From NCBI RefSeq assembly GCF_051201625.1, contig NZ_CP179203.1, forward strand, positions 4,090,589 through 4,154,588: a DNA stretch of 64,000 nt, written 5' to 3'. The translations under genes and the position numbers were made by a program. How positions within the stretch are numbered: the stretch's first letter is position 1; the number at the start of each line of letters is the position of its first letter. The stretch is from Shimia sp051201625. Its GTDB lineage: Bacteria; Pseudomonadota; Alphaproteobacteria; Rhodobacterales; Rhodobacteraceae. A model generated the notes under the pieces. It saw only the letters and a list, made by a program, of their open reading frames with translations. It had not been told where the DNA came from and ran no database searches. Positions 18,017-27,066 of the stretch are shown in pieces.

Positions 18017-18514
18017 ATGGGAGATGCGTCCAGCAGCGAAAGCCTTCTATATCTGAAGGATGAACAGTTGCGGCAAGGTATCGAAGCCATGTATTTTGCG
18101 TATCGGGGTTTCACCGCAGACCCAGATCGGATTCTGGGAACCATGGCATATGGCCGAGCGCATCACCGTGCAATTCACTTTATTAAACGTGCCCCCGGAA
18201 CTACGGTAACCAACCTTCTAGACATACTTGGTGTCACAAAACAATCTCTCAATCGCGTTCTGCGCACGCTGATCGAAGACGGCTTGGTCGAAAGTAAAGT
18301 GGGCACTGCCGACCGCCGCGAACGGAACCTATACCTGACCGAGGCGGGGGAAGGTTTGGAAAACCGGCTGTCTGACGCCCAGCGGATCAGGATGCGCTCC
18401 GCTTATCGAGACGCTGGACCAGAGGCTGTAGCTGGGTTTCGCAAGGTGCTTGAAGCCATGATGGATCGGAAACTTAAGTCCCAATATCTTTCGCTTCGCG
18501 AAACTGGACACTGA
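18017..18514 (+). CDS. petP: MarR-family regulator PetP
   Basis: This 165-residue winged-helix protein has recognition region TVTNLLDILGVTKQSLNRVL and the wing with DRRERNLYLTEAG, both typical of MarR proteins. In Rhodobacter capsulatus petP lies directly before petR, near the cytochrome bc1 genes; the same pair and order are seen here. The ATG at 18017 has GGAG 5 nt upstream; a longer frame from 17750 overlaps ilvE and is rejected. The gap to petR is 11 nt, so they form an operon. The bc1 genes themselves are not in this window. Confidence 0.88.
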   Translation: MGDASSSESLLYLKDEQLRQGIEAMYFAYRGFTADPDRILGTMAYGRAHHRAIHFIKRAPGTTVTNLLDILGVTKQSLNRVLRTLIEDGLVESKVGTADRRERNLYLTEAGEGLENRLSDAQRIRMRSAYRDAGPEAVAGFRKVLEAMMDRKLKSQYLSLRETGH

Positions 18515-18525
18515 GGAATTGTCTT

Positions 18526-19227
18526 ATGATTGACGTTGACTCACATCTCCTAATTATCGACGACGATGAACGCATTCGCGGCTTACTCCGAAAGTTTCTG
18601 ATGCGAAATGGCTTTCTAGTAACTGCTGCGCGCGATGCAGCGCACGCCCGTCGCATTCTAACGGGACTGGATTTTGACCTGATCGTTCTTGACGTAATGA
18701 TGCCGGGTGAAGATGGGATGTCACTAACGCGCGCCATCCGTGAAACATCAATGACCCCAATCCTCCTACTGACAGCGAGAGGCGAAACTGACGACCGTAT
18801 TGCCGGCCTTGAAGCCGGCGCTGACGATTATCTCGCAAAACCCTTCGAACCCAAGGAGCTACTCCTCAGGATCAATGCCATTCTCAGACGCATGCCAGAA
18901 CTAGATGAGATGGAGGCCGTCCCAAAGATTTTGCATTTCGGGCCGGTTCGATATGACATCGACCGAGGTGAAATGTGGGAAGGTGAAAACTTAGTCAGAC
19001 TAACTGCGACAGAAGCTCAACTAATGCGGATATTTTCAGCAAATCCAGGCGAGCCAATAAGCCGAACGAGGCTGGTAGAAGATCTTGGCCGTGACAAAGG
19101 ACAAGCCCAGGAAAGGGCCGTCGACGTTCAGATCACACGCCTTCGCCGCAAACTGGAGGAAAATCCCAAGCAGCCCAAGTACCTCCAGACGGTGCGGGGT
19201 GCCGGTTACATGCTCGCGCCTGACTGA
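18526..19227 (+). CDS. petR: OmpR-family response regulator PetR
   Basis: The receiver domain (about residues 1-125) has the acidic pair in IIDDDERIRG, phosphoacceptor D56 in LIVLDVMMPGEDG, the Thr in LLLTARGE and Lys in YLAKPFEP. The C-terminal winged helix ends QITRLRRKLEENPKQ and VRGAGYML. Length is 233 residues. It follows petP by 11 nt. The R. capsulatus homologue is known as an essential regulator; no cognate kinase lies beside it here, as in that species. Confidence 0.9.
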   Translation: MIDVDSHLLIIDDDERIRGLLRKFLMRNGFLVTAARDAAHARRILTGLDFDLIVLDVMMPGEDGMSLTRAIRETSMTPILLLTARGETDDRIAGLEAGADDYLAKPFEPKELLLRINAILRRMPELDEMEAVPKILHFGPVRYDIDRGEMWEGENLVRLTATEAQLMRIFSANPGEPISRTRLVEDLGRDKGQAQERAVDVQITRLRRKLEENPKQPKYLQTVRGAGYMLAPD

Positions 19228-19305
19228 ACCTATTTTTGCCGTTCGGTAACTTTGATTGGTTGGATAAACGATAATCATTTTAAATTTTTTCCGAAAAGAT
19301 GGGAA

Positions 19306-19803
19306 ATGCGCGTGTCCAAAATAATTTTGACAGCAGCCTTGATAGCAGGGCTGGCGTCAACGGTCACTAACGCCCAAAAACTAGAACAATGGGACACAGC
19401 CGGCGGTTGGGATGTCCTGATAGATTCAAACCTAGGGGAAGGTTGTCTGATTCAGGCAGCGTATCATGACGGATCGGCCATACGCATAGGTTTTGGTCGT
19501 TCCATTGGCGAGGGATATGTGGCGGCTTTCAACGAGGCTTGGGGTGATATCAACAGAGGTGAACCGTATGGCATCCTGTTTGATCTTGATAGCCAAGAGT
19601 AAAACGCCACTGCCATTGAAATTTACCTAAATGACGAAACTAGTGCTAACATCTATGGTAACAAACCTGACTTCCTGTTCGACATCACGGCTAAATTTAC
19701 GATGACTATTTATAATGAAAACGGCTTTGTAACAGCCATCGATTTGAGAAGAACTATGACCGGACTGGCAGCTATAATCGAATGCCAAGATGAAATGGAG
19801 TAG
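19306..19803 (+). pseudogene. Small exported protein gene interrupted by an in-frame TAA
   Basis: The frame begins MRVSKIILTAALIAGLAS, a good Sec signal peptide ending near TNAQ. It continues as a soluble domain to TAA at 19600-19602 (98 residues). The same frame then stays open for 66 more codons, to TAG at 19801-19803, with plausible protein sequence (IEIYLNDETSANIYGNK). Thus a single stop splits what looks like a 165-codon gene; CAA to TAA is the simplest change. Family unknown. It may be a pseudogene, a sequencing error or a truncated working protein. Confidence 0.6.
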
Positions 19804-19829
19804 CGCCTGCACTCTGCAGCATTCAGGTG

Positions 19830-19846
19830 AGCGCTCTCTGAGCGCT
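19830..19846. terminator. Perfect 7-bp hairpin
   Basis: AGCGCTC and GAGCGCT pair around a 3-nt loop, 27 nt after the end of the interrupted gene. No T run follows directly, so it could be a weak terminator or an RNA-stabilising stem. Confidence 0.4.
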
Positions 19847-19996
19847 AGGCTGTAGCCCAACAAAAAATTTTAGCCTCTTAAACGTTAAAGGACTGGCAAT
19901 GGAATGCCTGCCATATATTTAGGCATTACTGACTGTCCTAGCGGTGCACTACTATTCGACAGTTGTGATGCACTACTCGAAAGGATTTCTGGTACA

Positions 19997-20932
19997 ATGA
20001 CCACCGCATATTTCTCTCATCCCAACTACCTAAATCACGTTACCCCGCCGCATCATCCAGAACAGGTAGCCAGAATTGAGCACATAGAGGCCGCGATGGC
20101 TACTCCAGCATTCAGCGCGTTGGTTCGGCTAGAAGCTCCTCTTTGCGATGATGCCGACATCTTGCTGTGCCATCCAAAAGATCATCTAGATCGATTGACC
20201 AAGGCACAGCCTTCAAACGGGCAAACAGCATTGGACGGTGACACATTTTTATCGTCTGGGTCTCTGAATGCCGCACGCCGCGCTGTTGGTGCAAATATCG
20301 CTGCCATTGATGGTTTGATAGACGGGCTTTTCACAAATGCCTTTGTAGCCTGTCGTCCACCAGGACACCATGCGGAGCAATCCACACCTATGGGCTTTTG
20401 CCTTTTTGGAAACGCCGCTATAGCTGCAAAGCATGCTATTAAACGTCACGGGTTAGAACGCGTCGTAGTGGTCGACTTTGATGTGCATCACGGAAACGGA
20501 ACACAGGCGCTGTTGCAAGACGAGAGCCGCTCACTTTTCATTTCATCGCACCAAAGTCCACTTTGGCCTGGGACCGGCAATAAGCATGAAACTGGTATGC
20601 ACAATAACGTGCGGAATTTTCCGCTCCCGCCGAACAGTGACGGTCGCCTTATGCGCACGACATTCGAGACAGAGATACTTCCAAAAATTATGAACTTTGA
20701 ACCAGAGCTCATAATAATTTCAGCTGGATTTGATGCCCACACGGATGATCCACTAGCGCAACTCAATTGGTCCACCGAAGATTACACTTGGCTAACCAGA
20801 AGGATATGTGACGTTGCCGATAGACATGCAAAAGGTCGCGTCGTCTCGACTTTGGAAGGCGGATATGATCTGACCGCACTTGCGGCCTCGGTCGCAGCCC
20901 ACGTGACAGTATTGATGGAGAGAGCCGAATGA
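19997..20932 (+). CDS. Histone deacetylase-family amidohydrolase
   Basis: This zinc enzyme of the class II HDAC/acetylpolyamine amidohydrolase type removes acetyl groups from lysine-like amines. Catalytic features are RPPGHHAE (His pair at about 124-125), the metal ligands in VVDFDVHHGNGTQ (about 159-170), AGFDAHTDDPL, and EGGYDL near the end. Length is 311 residues from ATG 19997; an upstream frame to 19904 is not family-like. It overlaps xseB by 4 nt and leads the xseB-ispA-dxs run, an order common in Rhodobacterales. Substrate is unknown. Confidence 0.9.
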   Translation: MTTAYFSHPNYLNHVTPPHHPEQVARIEHIEAAMATPAFSALVRLEAPLCDDADILLCHPKDHLDRLTKAQPSNGQTALDGDTFLSSGSLNAARRAVGANIAAIDGLIDGLFTNAFVACRPPGHHAEQSTPMGFCLFGNAAIAAKHAIKRHGLERVVVVDFDVHHGNGTQALLQDESRSLFISSHQSPLWPGTGNKHETGMHNNVRNFPLPPNSDGRLMRTTFETEILPKIMNFEPELIIISAGFDAHTDDPLAQLNWSTEDYTWLTRRICDVADRHAKGRVVSTLEGGYDLTALAASVAAHVTVLMERAE

Positions 20933-21171
20933 CCAAAATGACCGTCGAAGAGTTAAGCTTTGAACAAGCCATGACCGAGCTAGAGCAGGTAGTCGGTCAA
21001 CTCGAGCGTGGTGACGTGGCCCTAGAGGACTCAATTAAATTATACGAGCGTGGTGCCAAATTGAAAAAGCGTTGTGAGGACAAGTTAAAAGAGGCTGAAG
21101 AAAAAGTGGCTGCTATTCAGCTGGATAACGGCGGAAATCCGACAGGATTAAAGCCCGTCGATGATCTCTGA
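20929..21171 (+). CDS. xseB: Exodeoxyribonuclease VII small subunit
   Basis: This 80-residue, all-helical protein has the family signature FEQAMTELEQVVGQLERGD and LEDSIKLYERGAKLKKRCE. It pairs with XseA, which is not in this window, to form the nuclease that degrades single-stranded DNA. It overlaps the deacetylase stop by 4 nt and precedes ispA by 32 nt. Confidence 0.95.
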   Translation: MTKMTVEELSFEQAMTELEQVVGQLERGDVALEDSIKLYERGAKLKKRCEDKLKEAEEKVAAIQLDNGGNPTGLKPVDDL

Positions 21172-21203
21172 TGCAATCTTTACACTTTGCAGAGGTTTGA
21201 TCC

Positions 21204-22073
21204 GTGTTTGATACTCGTCTCAAAGAGACCGCCCAGCTCGTCGAGCAAAATTTGGCTGAGATAATGAACCGTTTGGGTAATATTTCAGTGGTACACGCCA
21301 TGCGATATGCAACTACCGGCGGCAAGCGGTTGCGAGCCTTCCTCGTACTCGAAAGCGCAAGACTACATGAGGTGCCTTGCGAACAGGCTATCTGGCCCGC
21401 AACGGCTATTGAGGCTATCCACGCATATAGCCTTGTTCATGACGACCTTCCCTGTATGGACGATGATGCTTTAAGACGCGGCCTTCCAGCAGTTCACGTT
21501 AGATGGGACGAGTGCACTGCGGTGTTAGCGGGGGATGCATTGCACTCGTTAGGGTTTGAATGCGTTGCCAACGCTGCATGTCATTCAAATCCGGCAGTGC
21601 GCACCGAATTGTGCTTGACGCTCGCACGCGCAGCAGGCGCTCGGGGCATGGTGCAGGGGCAGGCTTTGGATATCGCCGCTGAGACAGCTCCTAATTCACT
21701 CACACTCAGTGAGATCACGCATTTACAGGCAGGTAAGACAGGCGCTCTGTTTTCATGGTCAGCCACCGCTGGGGCCGTCATGGCGCAGGCCGATACCGCG
21801 CCTTTGCGACGATATGCAGAGGATTTAGGTCTTGCTTTTCAAATTGCCGATGACATCCTTGACATTGAAGGCAATGTCGAAAAGTTGGGCAAAGCAGTTA
21901 GGAAAGATGCCGACGCAGGAAAGGCCACATTCGTTTCACTTCTAGGTATGGAAGCAGCAAAATCTCGAGCGCGTGATCTAATTGAAAACGCCTGCGATGC
22001 TCTCACTCCATACGGAAATAATGCTGAAACCTTGCGAGAGGCCGCCCGTTTCGTTATTTCGCGGGATAACTAA
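21204..22073 (+). CDS. ispA: Farnesyl diphosphate synthase (polyprenyl synthetase)
   Basis: The enzyme condenses IPP with DMAPP and GPP to farnesyl diphosphate. First aspartate-rich motif: LVHDDLPCMDDDALRRG (about residues 78-94). Second: AFQIADDILDIEG. The substrate-binding GGKRLRAFLVL lies at about 39-49. Length is 289 residues. Start is GTG 21204, with AGAGG 8 nt upstream. It sits 16 nt before dxs; together they feed ubiquinone, undecaprenyl and (if present) carotenoid synthesis. Confidence 0.95.
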   Translation: MFDTRLKETAQLVEQNLAEIMNRLGNISVVHAMRYATTGGKRLRAFLVLESARLHEVPCEQAIWPATAIEAIHAYSLVHDDLPCMDDDALRRGLPAVHVRWDECTAVLAGDALHSLGFECVANAACHSNPAVRTELCLTLARAAGARGMVQGQALDIAAETAPNSLTLSEITHLQAGKTGALFSWSATAGAVMAQADTAPLRRYAEDLGLAFQIADDILDIEGNVEKLGKAVRKDADAGKATFVSLLGMEAAKSRARDLIENACDALTPYGNNAETLREAARFVISRDN

Positions 22074-22089
22074 CAATGGGGCGCTGTTG

Positions 22090-24018
22090 ATGTCAGACAG
22101 ATCCGAAACACCACTACTAGATCGGGTTGCTAGCCCAGAAGATCTAAAGCAGTTAACCGACGCAGAATTGGTACAGGTCGCACATGAGCTACGATCCGAA
22201 ACTATTGCGGTGGTGTCGGAAACAGGCGGGCACCTAGGTGCGGGCTTGGGCGTGGTGGAACTCACGGTTGCGTTACACGCAGTATTCGAAACGCCGCGCG
22301 ATAAATTAATCTGGGACGTCGGCCACCAATGTTATCCCCATAAAATTTTAACTGGCCGCCGCGATCGTATCCGCTCACTTCGGCAGAAGGGTGGCCTCTC
22401 CGGCTTCACTAAACGTTCTGAAAGCGTTTTCGACCCGTTTGGAGCAGCGCATAGTTCAACTTCAATTTCTGCGGCTCTTGGCTTTGCAGTAGCCCGTGAT
22501 CTCGGAGGAGTATGCGATGGGGGTCTCGGTGATGCAATCGCCGTAATTGGAGATGGTTCCATATCGGCCGGCATGGCTTACGAGGCAATGAACAACGCGG
22601 GTCACCTTGATAAACGATTGTTTGTAGTCCTAAACGACAACGAGATGTCGATCGCCCCACCCGTCGGAGCGATGTCATCTTATCTTTCCCGACTTTATGC
22701 GGGTGAGCCCTTCCAAGAGTTCAGGGCAGCTGCAAAAGGTGCCGTTTCGCTCTTGCCTGAACCTTTCCGTGAAGGAGCCAAACGAGCAAAGGAAATGATA
22801 AAGGGTATGACGATTGGTGGCACAATGTTCGAAGAACTTGGGTTTTCCTATGTCGGCCCAATTGATGGCCACGACTTGGACCAACTACTCCCAGTCCTGC
22901 GTACGTTGCGGCAGCGTGCAACTGGGCCAGTGTTGCTGCACATCATCACAAAAAAAGGCAAGGGGTACGGACCCGCTGAGCAGGCGCGTGATCGCGGACA
23001 TGCAACAGCAAAATTCGATGTTGTCACTGGCAAACAGTACAAATCACCCTCAAACGCACCAAGTTACACATCTATTTTTGGAAAAGCACTAGTCGATGAA
23101 GCTAGCCGGGACGATAAAATTTGCGCTGTAACCGCAGCAATGCCCGACGGTACAGGACTTAATCTGTTTGCAGAGCGCTACCCCAGCCGCTGTTTTGATG
23201 TTGCCATCGCAGAGCAACACGGCGTGACTTTTTCCGCAGCGCTGGCCGCGGGCGGTATGAAGCCTTTTTGTGCGATATACTCCACGTTTTTGCAGCGAGG
23301 CTATGACCAGGTGGTGCACGACGTGGCTATCCAGCGCCTGCCTGTACGTTTTGCGATTGATCGAGCCGGATTGGTTGGAGCCGATGGAGCCACCCATGCA
23401 GGAAGTTTTGATATTTCTTTCTTGGCTAACCTTCCTGGTGTGGTCGTCATGGCCGCCGCTGACGAAGCCGAACTGATTCATATGGTCGCCACAGCGGTTG
23501 CGCATGATCAAGGTCCAATTGCATTTAGATACCCTCGTGGTGAAGGAGTTGGTGCCGATCTTCCTGATCGTGGCGAGGTCCTTGAAATTGGAAGGGGACG
23601 AATGATCCGCAGAGGCAAAAAAGTTGCGCTATTGTCGCTTGGAACGCGCCTAGAAGAGGTAATTAAAGCGGCGGAGGCACTTTCGACAAAAGGCATCACC
23701 CCAACAATCGCAGACGCCCGGTTTGCAAAACCTTTGGATGAAAAGCTTGTCTTGGATCTCGCCACCGACCACGAAGCTTTAATCACGATAGAGGAAGGCG
23801 CTATTGGCGGCTTTGGCAGTCATGTTGCCCAGCTTTTAGCGGAAAACGGTGTCTTCGACCATGGCCTGAAATACCGGTCAATGTTCTTACCTGACGTATT
23901 CATAGATCACGCAGATCCGACCGCAATGTATGACACTGCTGCAATGAATGCTGAACACATCGAGGCCAAAGTGTTGGATGTCTTGGGGGTGACTGCTTTG
24001 GACTCACGTCGCGCCTGA
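22090..24018 (+). CDS. dxs: 1-deoxy-D-xylulose-5-phosphate synthase
   Basis: This thiamine-diphosphate enzyme joins pyruvate and glyceraldehyde 3-phosphate, the first step of the MEP pathway. The TPP/Mg site is IGDGSISAGMAYEAMNNAG (from residue 153). WDVGHQCYPHKILTGR and the pyrimidine-domain DVAIAEQHGVTFSAALA are also diagnostic. Length is 642 residues. ATG 22090 was chosen because a longer frame overlaps ispA without support. Transcription is probably from the deacetylase-xseB-ispA operon. No terminator is obvious after the stop. Confidence 0.96.
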   Translation: MSDRSETPLLDRVASPEDLKQLTDAELVQVAHELRSETIAVVSETGGHLGAGLGVVELTVALHAVFETPRDKLIWDVGHQCYPHKILTGRRDRIRSLRQKGGLSGFTKRSESVFDPFGAAHSSTSISAALGFAVARDLGGVCDGGLGDAIAVIGDGSISAGMAYEAMNNAGHLDKRLFVVLNDNEMSIAPPVGAMSSYLSRLYAGEPFQEFRAAAKGAVSLLPEPFREGAKRAKEMIKGMTIGGTMFEELGFSYVGPIDGHDLDQLLPVLRTLRQRATGPVLLHIITKKGKGYGPAEQARDRGHATAKFDVVTGKQYKSPSNAPSYTSIFGKALVDEASRDDKICAVTAAMPDGTGLNLFAERYPSRCFDVAIAEQHGVTFSAALAAGGMKPFCAIYSTFLQRGYDQVVHDVAIQRLPVRFAIDRAGLVGADGATHAGSFDISFLANLPGVVVMAAADEAELIHMVATAVAHDQGPIAFRYPRGEGVGADLPDRGEVLEIGRGRMIRRGKKVALLSLGTRLEEVIKAAEALSTKGITPTIADARFAKPLDEKLVLDLATDHEALITIEEGAIGGFGSHVAQLLAENGVFDHGLKYRSMFLPDVFIDHADPTAMYDTAAMNAEHIEAKVLDVLGVTALDSRRA

Positions 24019-24296
24019 TCATGACGTCAAGAACTGCCCAAATCAGATAAACACCACCCAGCTTTGCTTGTTTTGAGAAGGTATGCCTCTGGCCGTAACA
24101 AGCTCTCACTGCTGCACCTCGGTATCGAGAAAAATCCGTTAATTGAGTAAATATAATTTAAGTAGCGAGATGTGTGCAGCATTCCGCAGAAAAGTAACGG
24201 CGCCAATCTGGCACCGTCAAACTTCTCTTAATTAGCGCTGTCTGTGACGTATCACCGTGGTACAGTCAGAAAAAACATTCTACCGTAAGTGACCCA

Positions 24297-25550
24297 ATGC
24301 CAGCCCTTTGCCGCGATTGCCTTAACAAGTTAACCACAAAACAGCGGTGTTTTTCTTGTGGCAGCATACGCATTGTTCAGCATGATGAGCTCTTTGACCT
24401 GTCAATAGCACATATGGACTGTGATGCCTTCTATGCTAGCGTTGAGAAACGAGACAACCCTGATCTTGCAGATAAACCCGTCATCATAGGCGGGGGGCGA
24501 CGTGGGGTTGTTTCCACTGCTTGTTATGTGGCTCGAATTCGAGGCGTCCACTCCGCAATGCCAATGTTCCAGGCGCTCAAACTCTGCCCTGACGCCATAG
24601 TCGTAAAACCACGCATGTCAGTCTATAATGAGGTCAGCCGTTATATCCGAAATATGATGGATGAACTGACACCCGACGTGGAGCCACTCTCATTGGACGA
24701 AGCTTTCATGGACTTAACCGGTACACTGAAACTGCACGGACAACCGCCGGCAGTTCTGTTGGCGCAGCTTACAAAACGAATGAAGTGTGAATTGGGCGTC
24801 ACCGGATCGATTGGCCTTTCTCATAACAAATTTTTAGCCAAGGTGGCATCTGATCTCGACAAACCACAAGGATTTTCGGTGATTGGTAAGGCAGAAACAA
24901 ATGATTTCCTGCATGACAAATCTATAAGACTAATCTGGGGAATTGGCCCCACTGCGCAACAAAGCCTGAATGAGGCGGGTATCCGCAGCTTCAGTGACCT
25001 ACTGAGGTGGGATCAGAAAGACCTAAGCGCACGATTTGGTTCTATGGGTTACCGGCTTTGGCATTTAGCACGTGGAAAAGACACACGTCGGGTTTCCGCA
25101 AACACGCCAGTCAAGAGTATCAGCAATGAAACGACTTTCCTCGAAGACACGGGAAACCCAGTTATTCTTGACGGCCATATTTGGCGAATGTCAGAAAAAG
25201 TTTCAGATCGAGCGAAAGCTAAGGGCAAAGCAGGACGTGTGGTAACCCTGAAACTGAAACGCGCTGACCATAGCTTAATCTCCCGCCGCCTTAGCCTGCG
25301 AGAACCAACGCAACTGGCAGATACGCTTTATCGAACAGCGCGAGGTTTATTTGACCAAATTAAAAATCATGGGCCCTATCGGCTGATTGGTATCAGCTTA
25401 TCTGATCTGGTACCAGCAGATCAGGCTGATCTTTCGGGTGATCTGTTGGACCCCCAAGCGGTGCAACGCAGCAGGGCCGAACGCGCCACCGATGAAATTC
25501 GCAAGCGCTTCGGTTCAGACGCAATACTCAAAGGGCGCGCAATTCGCTGA
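24297..25550 (+). CDS. dinB: DNA polymerase IV with N-terminal zinc-ribbon-like tail
   Basis: This Y-family translesion polymerase has catalytic acidic residues in AHMDCDAFYASVEKRD and PLSLDEAFMDLTG, plus the steric-gate region and a little-finger domain after about residue 280. Length is 417 residues. The first 30 residues carry CRDC and CFSCGS, a CxxC-x13-CxxC pattern not found in E. coli DinB but frequent in alphaproteobacterial forms. No LexA-type direct repeat (GTTC or GAAC with 7-nt spacing) was found upstream, so SOS control is not supported. No beta-clamp motif was assigned. Confidence 0.93.
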   Translation: MPALCRDCLNKLTTKQRCFSCGSIRIVQHDELFDLSIAHMDCDAFYASVEKRDNPDLADKPVIIGGGRRGVVSTACYVARIRGVHSAMPMFQALKLCPDAIVVKPRMSVYNEVSRYIRNMMDELTPDVEPLSLDEAFMDLTGTLKLHGQPPAVLLAQLTKRMKCELGVTGSIGLSHNKFLAKVASDLDKPQGFSVIGKAETNDFLHDKSIRLIWGIGPTAQQSLNEAGIRSFSDLLRWDQKDLSARFGSMGYRLWHLARGKDTRRVSANTPVKSISNETTFLEDTGNPVILDGHIWRMSEKVSDRAKAKGKAGRVVTLKLKRADHSLISRRLSLREPTQLADTLYRTARGLFDQIKNHGPYRLIGISLSDLVPADQADLSGDLLDPQAVQRSRAERATDEIRKRFGSDAILKGRAIR

Positions 25551-25645
25551 TCCCGCCAATATCAAGTGTCGACCAAACAATCGGTTTAGCCCACTCTGGG
25601 ACAAGCATGCCTATGTCCGAAAAGAAAAAGGAACCGGCGTGAAGT

Positions 25646-26509
25646 TTATTCTGCGGCTAACGCTTGTTTTCCCGAGCGGCCAATTTTTGAAATTTTGGCA
25701 GTTACATCCCGCAATCGGGTTCGAAATTCCTCGAAACCTGAGTGTGGTTGTATCTTATCTTCGTCCATATAGAGTGATCTATCAATTTCTACCTGAATTG
25801 CGTGCTGTCGCCGCGACGGGCGCCCATAATGCTGAGTCACGTAGGCCCCTGCAAAAGGCGTATTGCGCGACACCGAAAAATCACTTTCGACAAAGGCGGT
25901 TTCAACCTGTTCAACAATCTCTGAATGAGCCGCCGCACCAAATCGATCACCCAACACGATTTCGGGACGCCTTCCCGCTACCCGCGTCACATTTTCAACG
26001 GCTTCGCGCGGCATTGAGTGGCAATCAATCAAAATAGCACATCCGAACTCATCACGTGCCTGCGTTAGCAGTTCTTGCAAGGCTGCATGATAGGGTCTCC
26101 AATAGACATCAATTCGACGATTAGCTTCTTCAAGCGCCATTTTTCCACTGTAGATGGATCGCCCATTTGCAACGACACGCGGAATCACACCAAGCCCAGA
26201 GGCAATGCGGGGGCTGTGTCCTGCTTTTCTCACTCCCTGAATTAACGCTGGATCAAGCTCGTCTGATGCGCGGTTTAAATCAAGAAATGCTCGCGGCGCG
26301 CTAGCGGCCAGAAAAGGTGAACCAAATTCTGGAACAGAATTGAACAATAAATCCACAAAGGCATCTTCAGAGGATCGAATGGAGTGGGCATTCAACAGCG
26401 AACGGCGCAAGAACCACTCGGGGTAATCACAACCGCTATGCGGTGACGCAAAAACAACCGCAGAAGCGCGTATTTCGGGCCGTATGATGCGATAAGCTTC
26501 TTTGATCAT
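25646..26509 (-). CDS. N-formylglutamate amidohydrolase family protein
   Basis: The product resembles the zinc hydrolases that release formate from N-formylglutamate in histidine breakdown. Diagnostic stretches are FASPHSGCDYPEWFL near the N terminus and ILIDCHSMPREA in the middle, carrying metal-binding His/Asp residues, with QVEIDRSLYMDE near the end. Length is 287 residues. The ATG at 26509 has AGGAG 6 nt upstream. It stands alone, convergent with dinB and without other hut genes nearby, so the true substrate may differ. Confidence 0.85.
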   Translation of the reverse strand: MIKEAYRIIRPEIRASAVVFASPHSGCDYPEWFLRRSLLNAHSIRSSEDAFVDLLFNSVPEFGSPFLAASAPRAFLDLNRASDELDPALIQGVRKAGHSPRIASGLGVIPRVVANGRSIYSGKMALEEANRRIDVYWRPYHAALQELLTQARDEFGCAILIDCHSMPREAVENVTRVAGRRPEIVLGDRFGAAAHSEIVEQVETAFVESDFSVSRNTPFAGAYVTQHYGRPSRRQHAIQVEIDRSLYMDEDKIQPHSGFEEFRTRLRDVTAKISKIGRSGKQALAAE

Positions 26510-26563
26510 ATTTTCTCCTGTCCAGCACAACTATAACCAAAATAACCGCAGCACCGAAAGCCC

Positions 26564-26592
26564 TTGATCCCCCCGACGACTCCTTTTATATA
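26564..26592 (+). promoter_or_regulatory. Likely sigma-70 promoter for tRNA-Val and rpmJ
   Basis: A TTGATC box at 26564-26569 and TATATA at 26587-26592 are 17 bp apart. The tRNA begins 65 nt further on. A GC-rich segment follows the -10 box. Confidence 0.45.
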
Positions 26593-26656
26593 CACGCTGT
26601 TGGCGCGGTTTACCGCGCCCGTTCTATTAGGAAATATGGTACTCAGCCAGTACTTG

Positions 26657-26731
26657 GGGCGATTAGCTCAGCGGTAGAGCACTTCGTTGACATCGAAGGG
26701 GTCACTGGTTCGATCCCAGTATCGCCCACCA
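26657..26731 (+). tRNA. tRNA-Val (anticodon GAC)
   Basis: A full cloverleaf of 75 nt folds by eye. The acceptor stem is GGGCGAT with ATCGCCC, the D arm GCTC/GAGC, and the anticodon stem CTTCG/CGAAG encloses TTGACAT (anticodon GAC). The T arm is ACTGG-TTCGATC-CCAGT. The 3' CCA is encoded. It reads GUC and GUU valine codons. Confidence 0.96.
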
Positions 26732-26808
26732 TTAATTCACTGCTCTGGAGTTCCGGAGTGTCCGCAACCACGAGGCGCACGCCGCGCCGCGAAATAAGGA
26801 GACGACCA

Positions 26809-26934
26809 ATGAAGGTCAAAAACTCACTCCGCTCGCTCAAAAACCGGCACCGCGACTGTCGCGTCGTGCGCCGCAAGGGCCGCGTATACGTCATAAACAA
26901 AACCCAACGCCGTTTTAAAGCGCGCCAAGGCTGA
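26809..26934 (+). CDS. rpmJ: 50S ribosomal protein L36
   Basis: This 41-residue basic protein has sequence MKVKNSLRSLKNRHRDC, then VVRRKGRVYVINK and RRFKARQG, all typical of the alphaproteobacterial L36. The zinc-binding pattern is reduced: only one of the usual cysteines is present, marking a zinc-independent (C-minus) form. AAGGAG precedes the ATG. It is 77 nt after tRNA-Val on the same strand and has its own terminator. Confidence 0.95.
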   Translation: MKVKNSLRSLKNRHRDCRVVRRKGRVYVINKTQRRFKARQG

Positions 26935-26952
26935 AGCATTTAAAAGATCCTT

Positions 26953-26982
26953 AAAGGGCGGCCTCATTGGCGCCCTTTTTTT
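26953..26982 (+). terminator. Intrinsic terminator of rpmJ
   Basis: AAAGGGCG (26953-26960) pairs with CGCCCTTT (26971-26978) around a 10-nt loop and ends in a run of seven Ts. It lies 19 nt after the rpmJ stop. Confidence 0.92.
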
Positions 26983-27066
26983 GTGTCTGATAACTGTCGC
27001 GAACTCGGTTACCACTAAGTCGGGCTACGTTTCACCATCCACGGCGTGCTTTCTTTCGATGGATTT

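Noticed and set aside
24019..24296. LexA box upstream of dinB
   Set aside because: No GTTC-N7-GTTC or GAAC-N7-GAAC pattern was found.
25717..25730. GGTTCGAAATTCC, similar to a tRNA T arm
   Set aside because: It lies within the N-formylglutamate amidohydrolase gene and no other tRNA arms fold around it.
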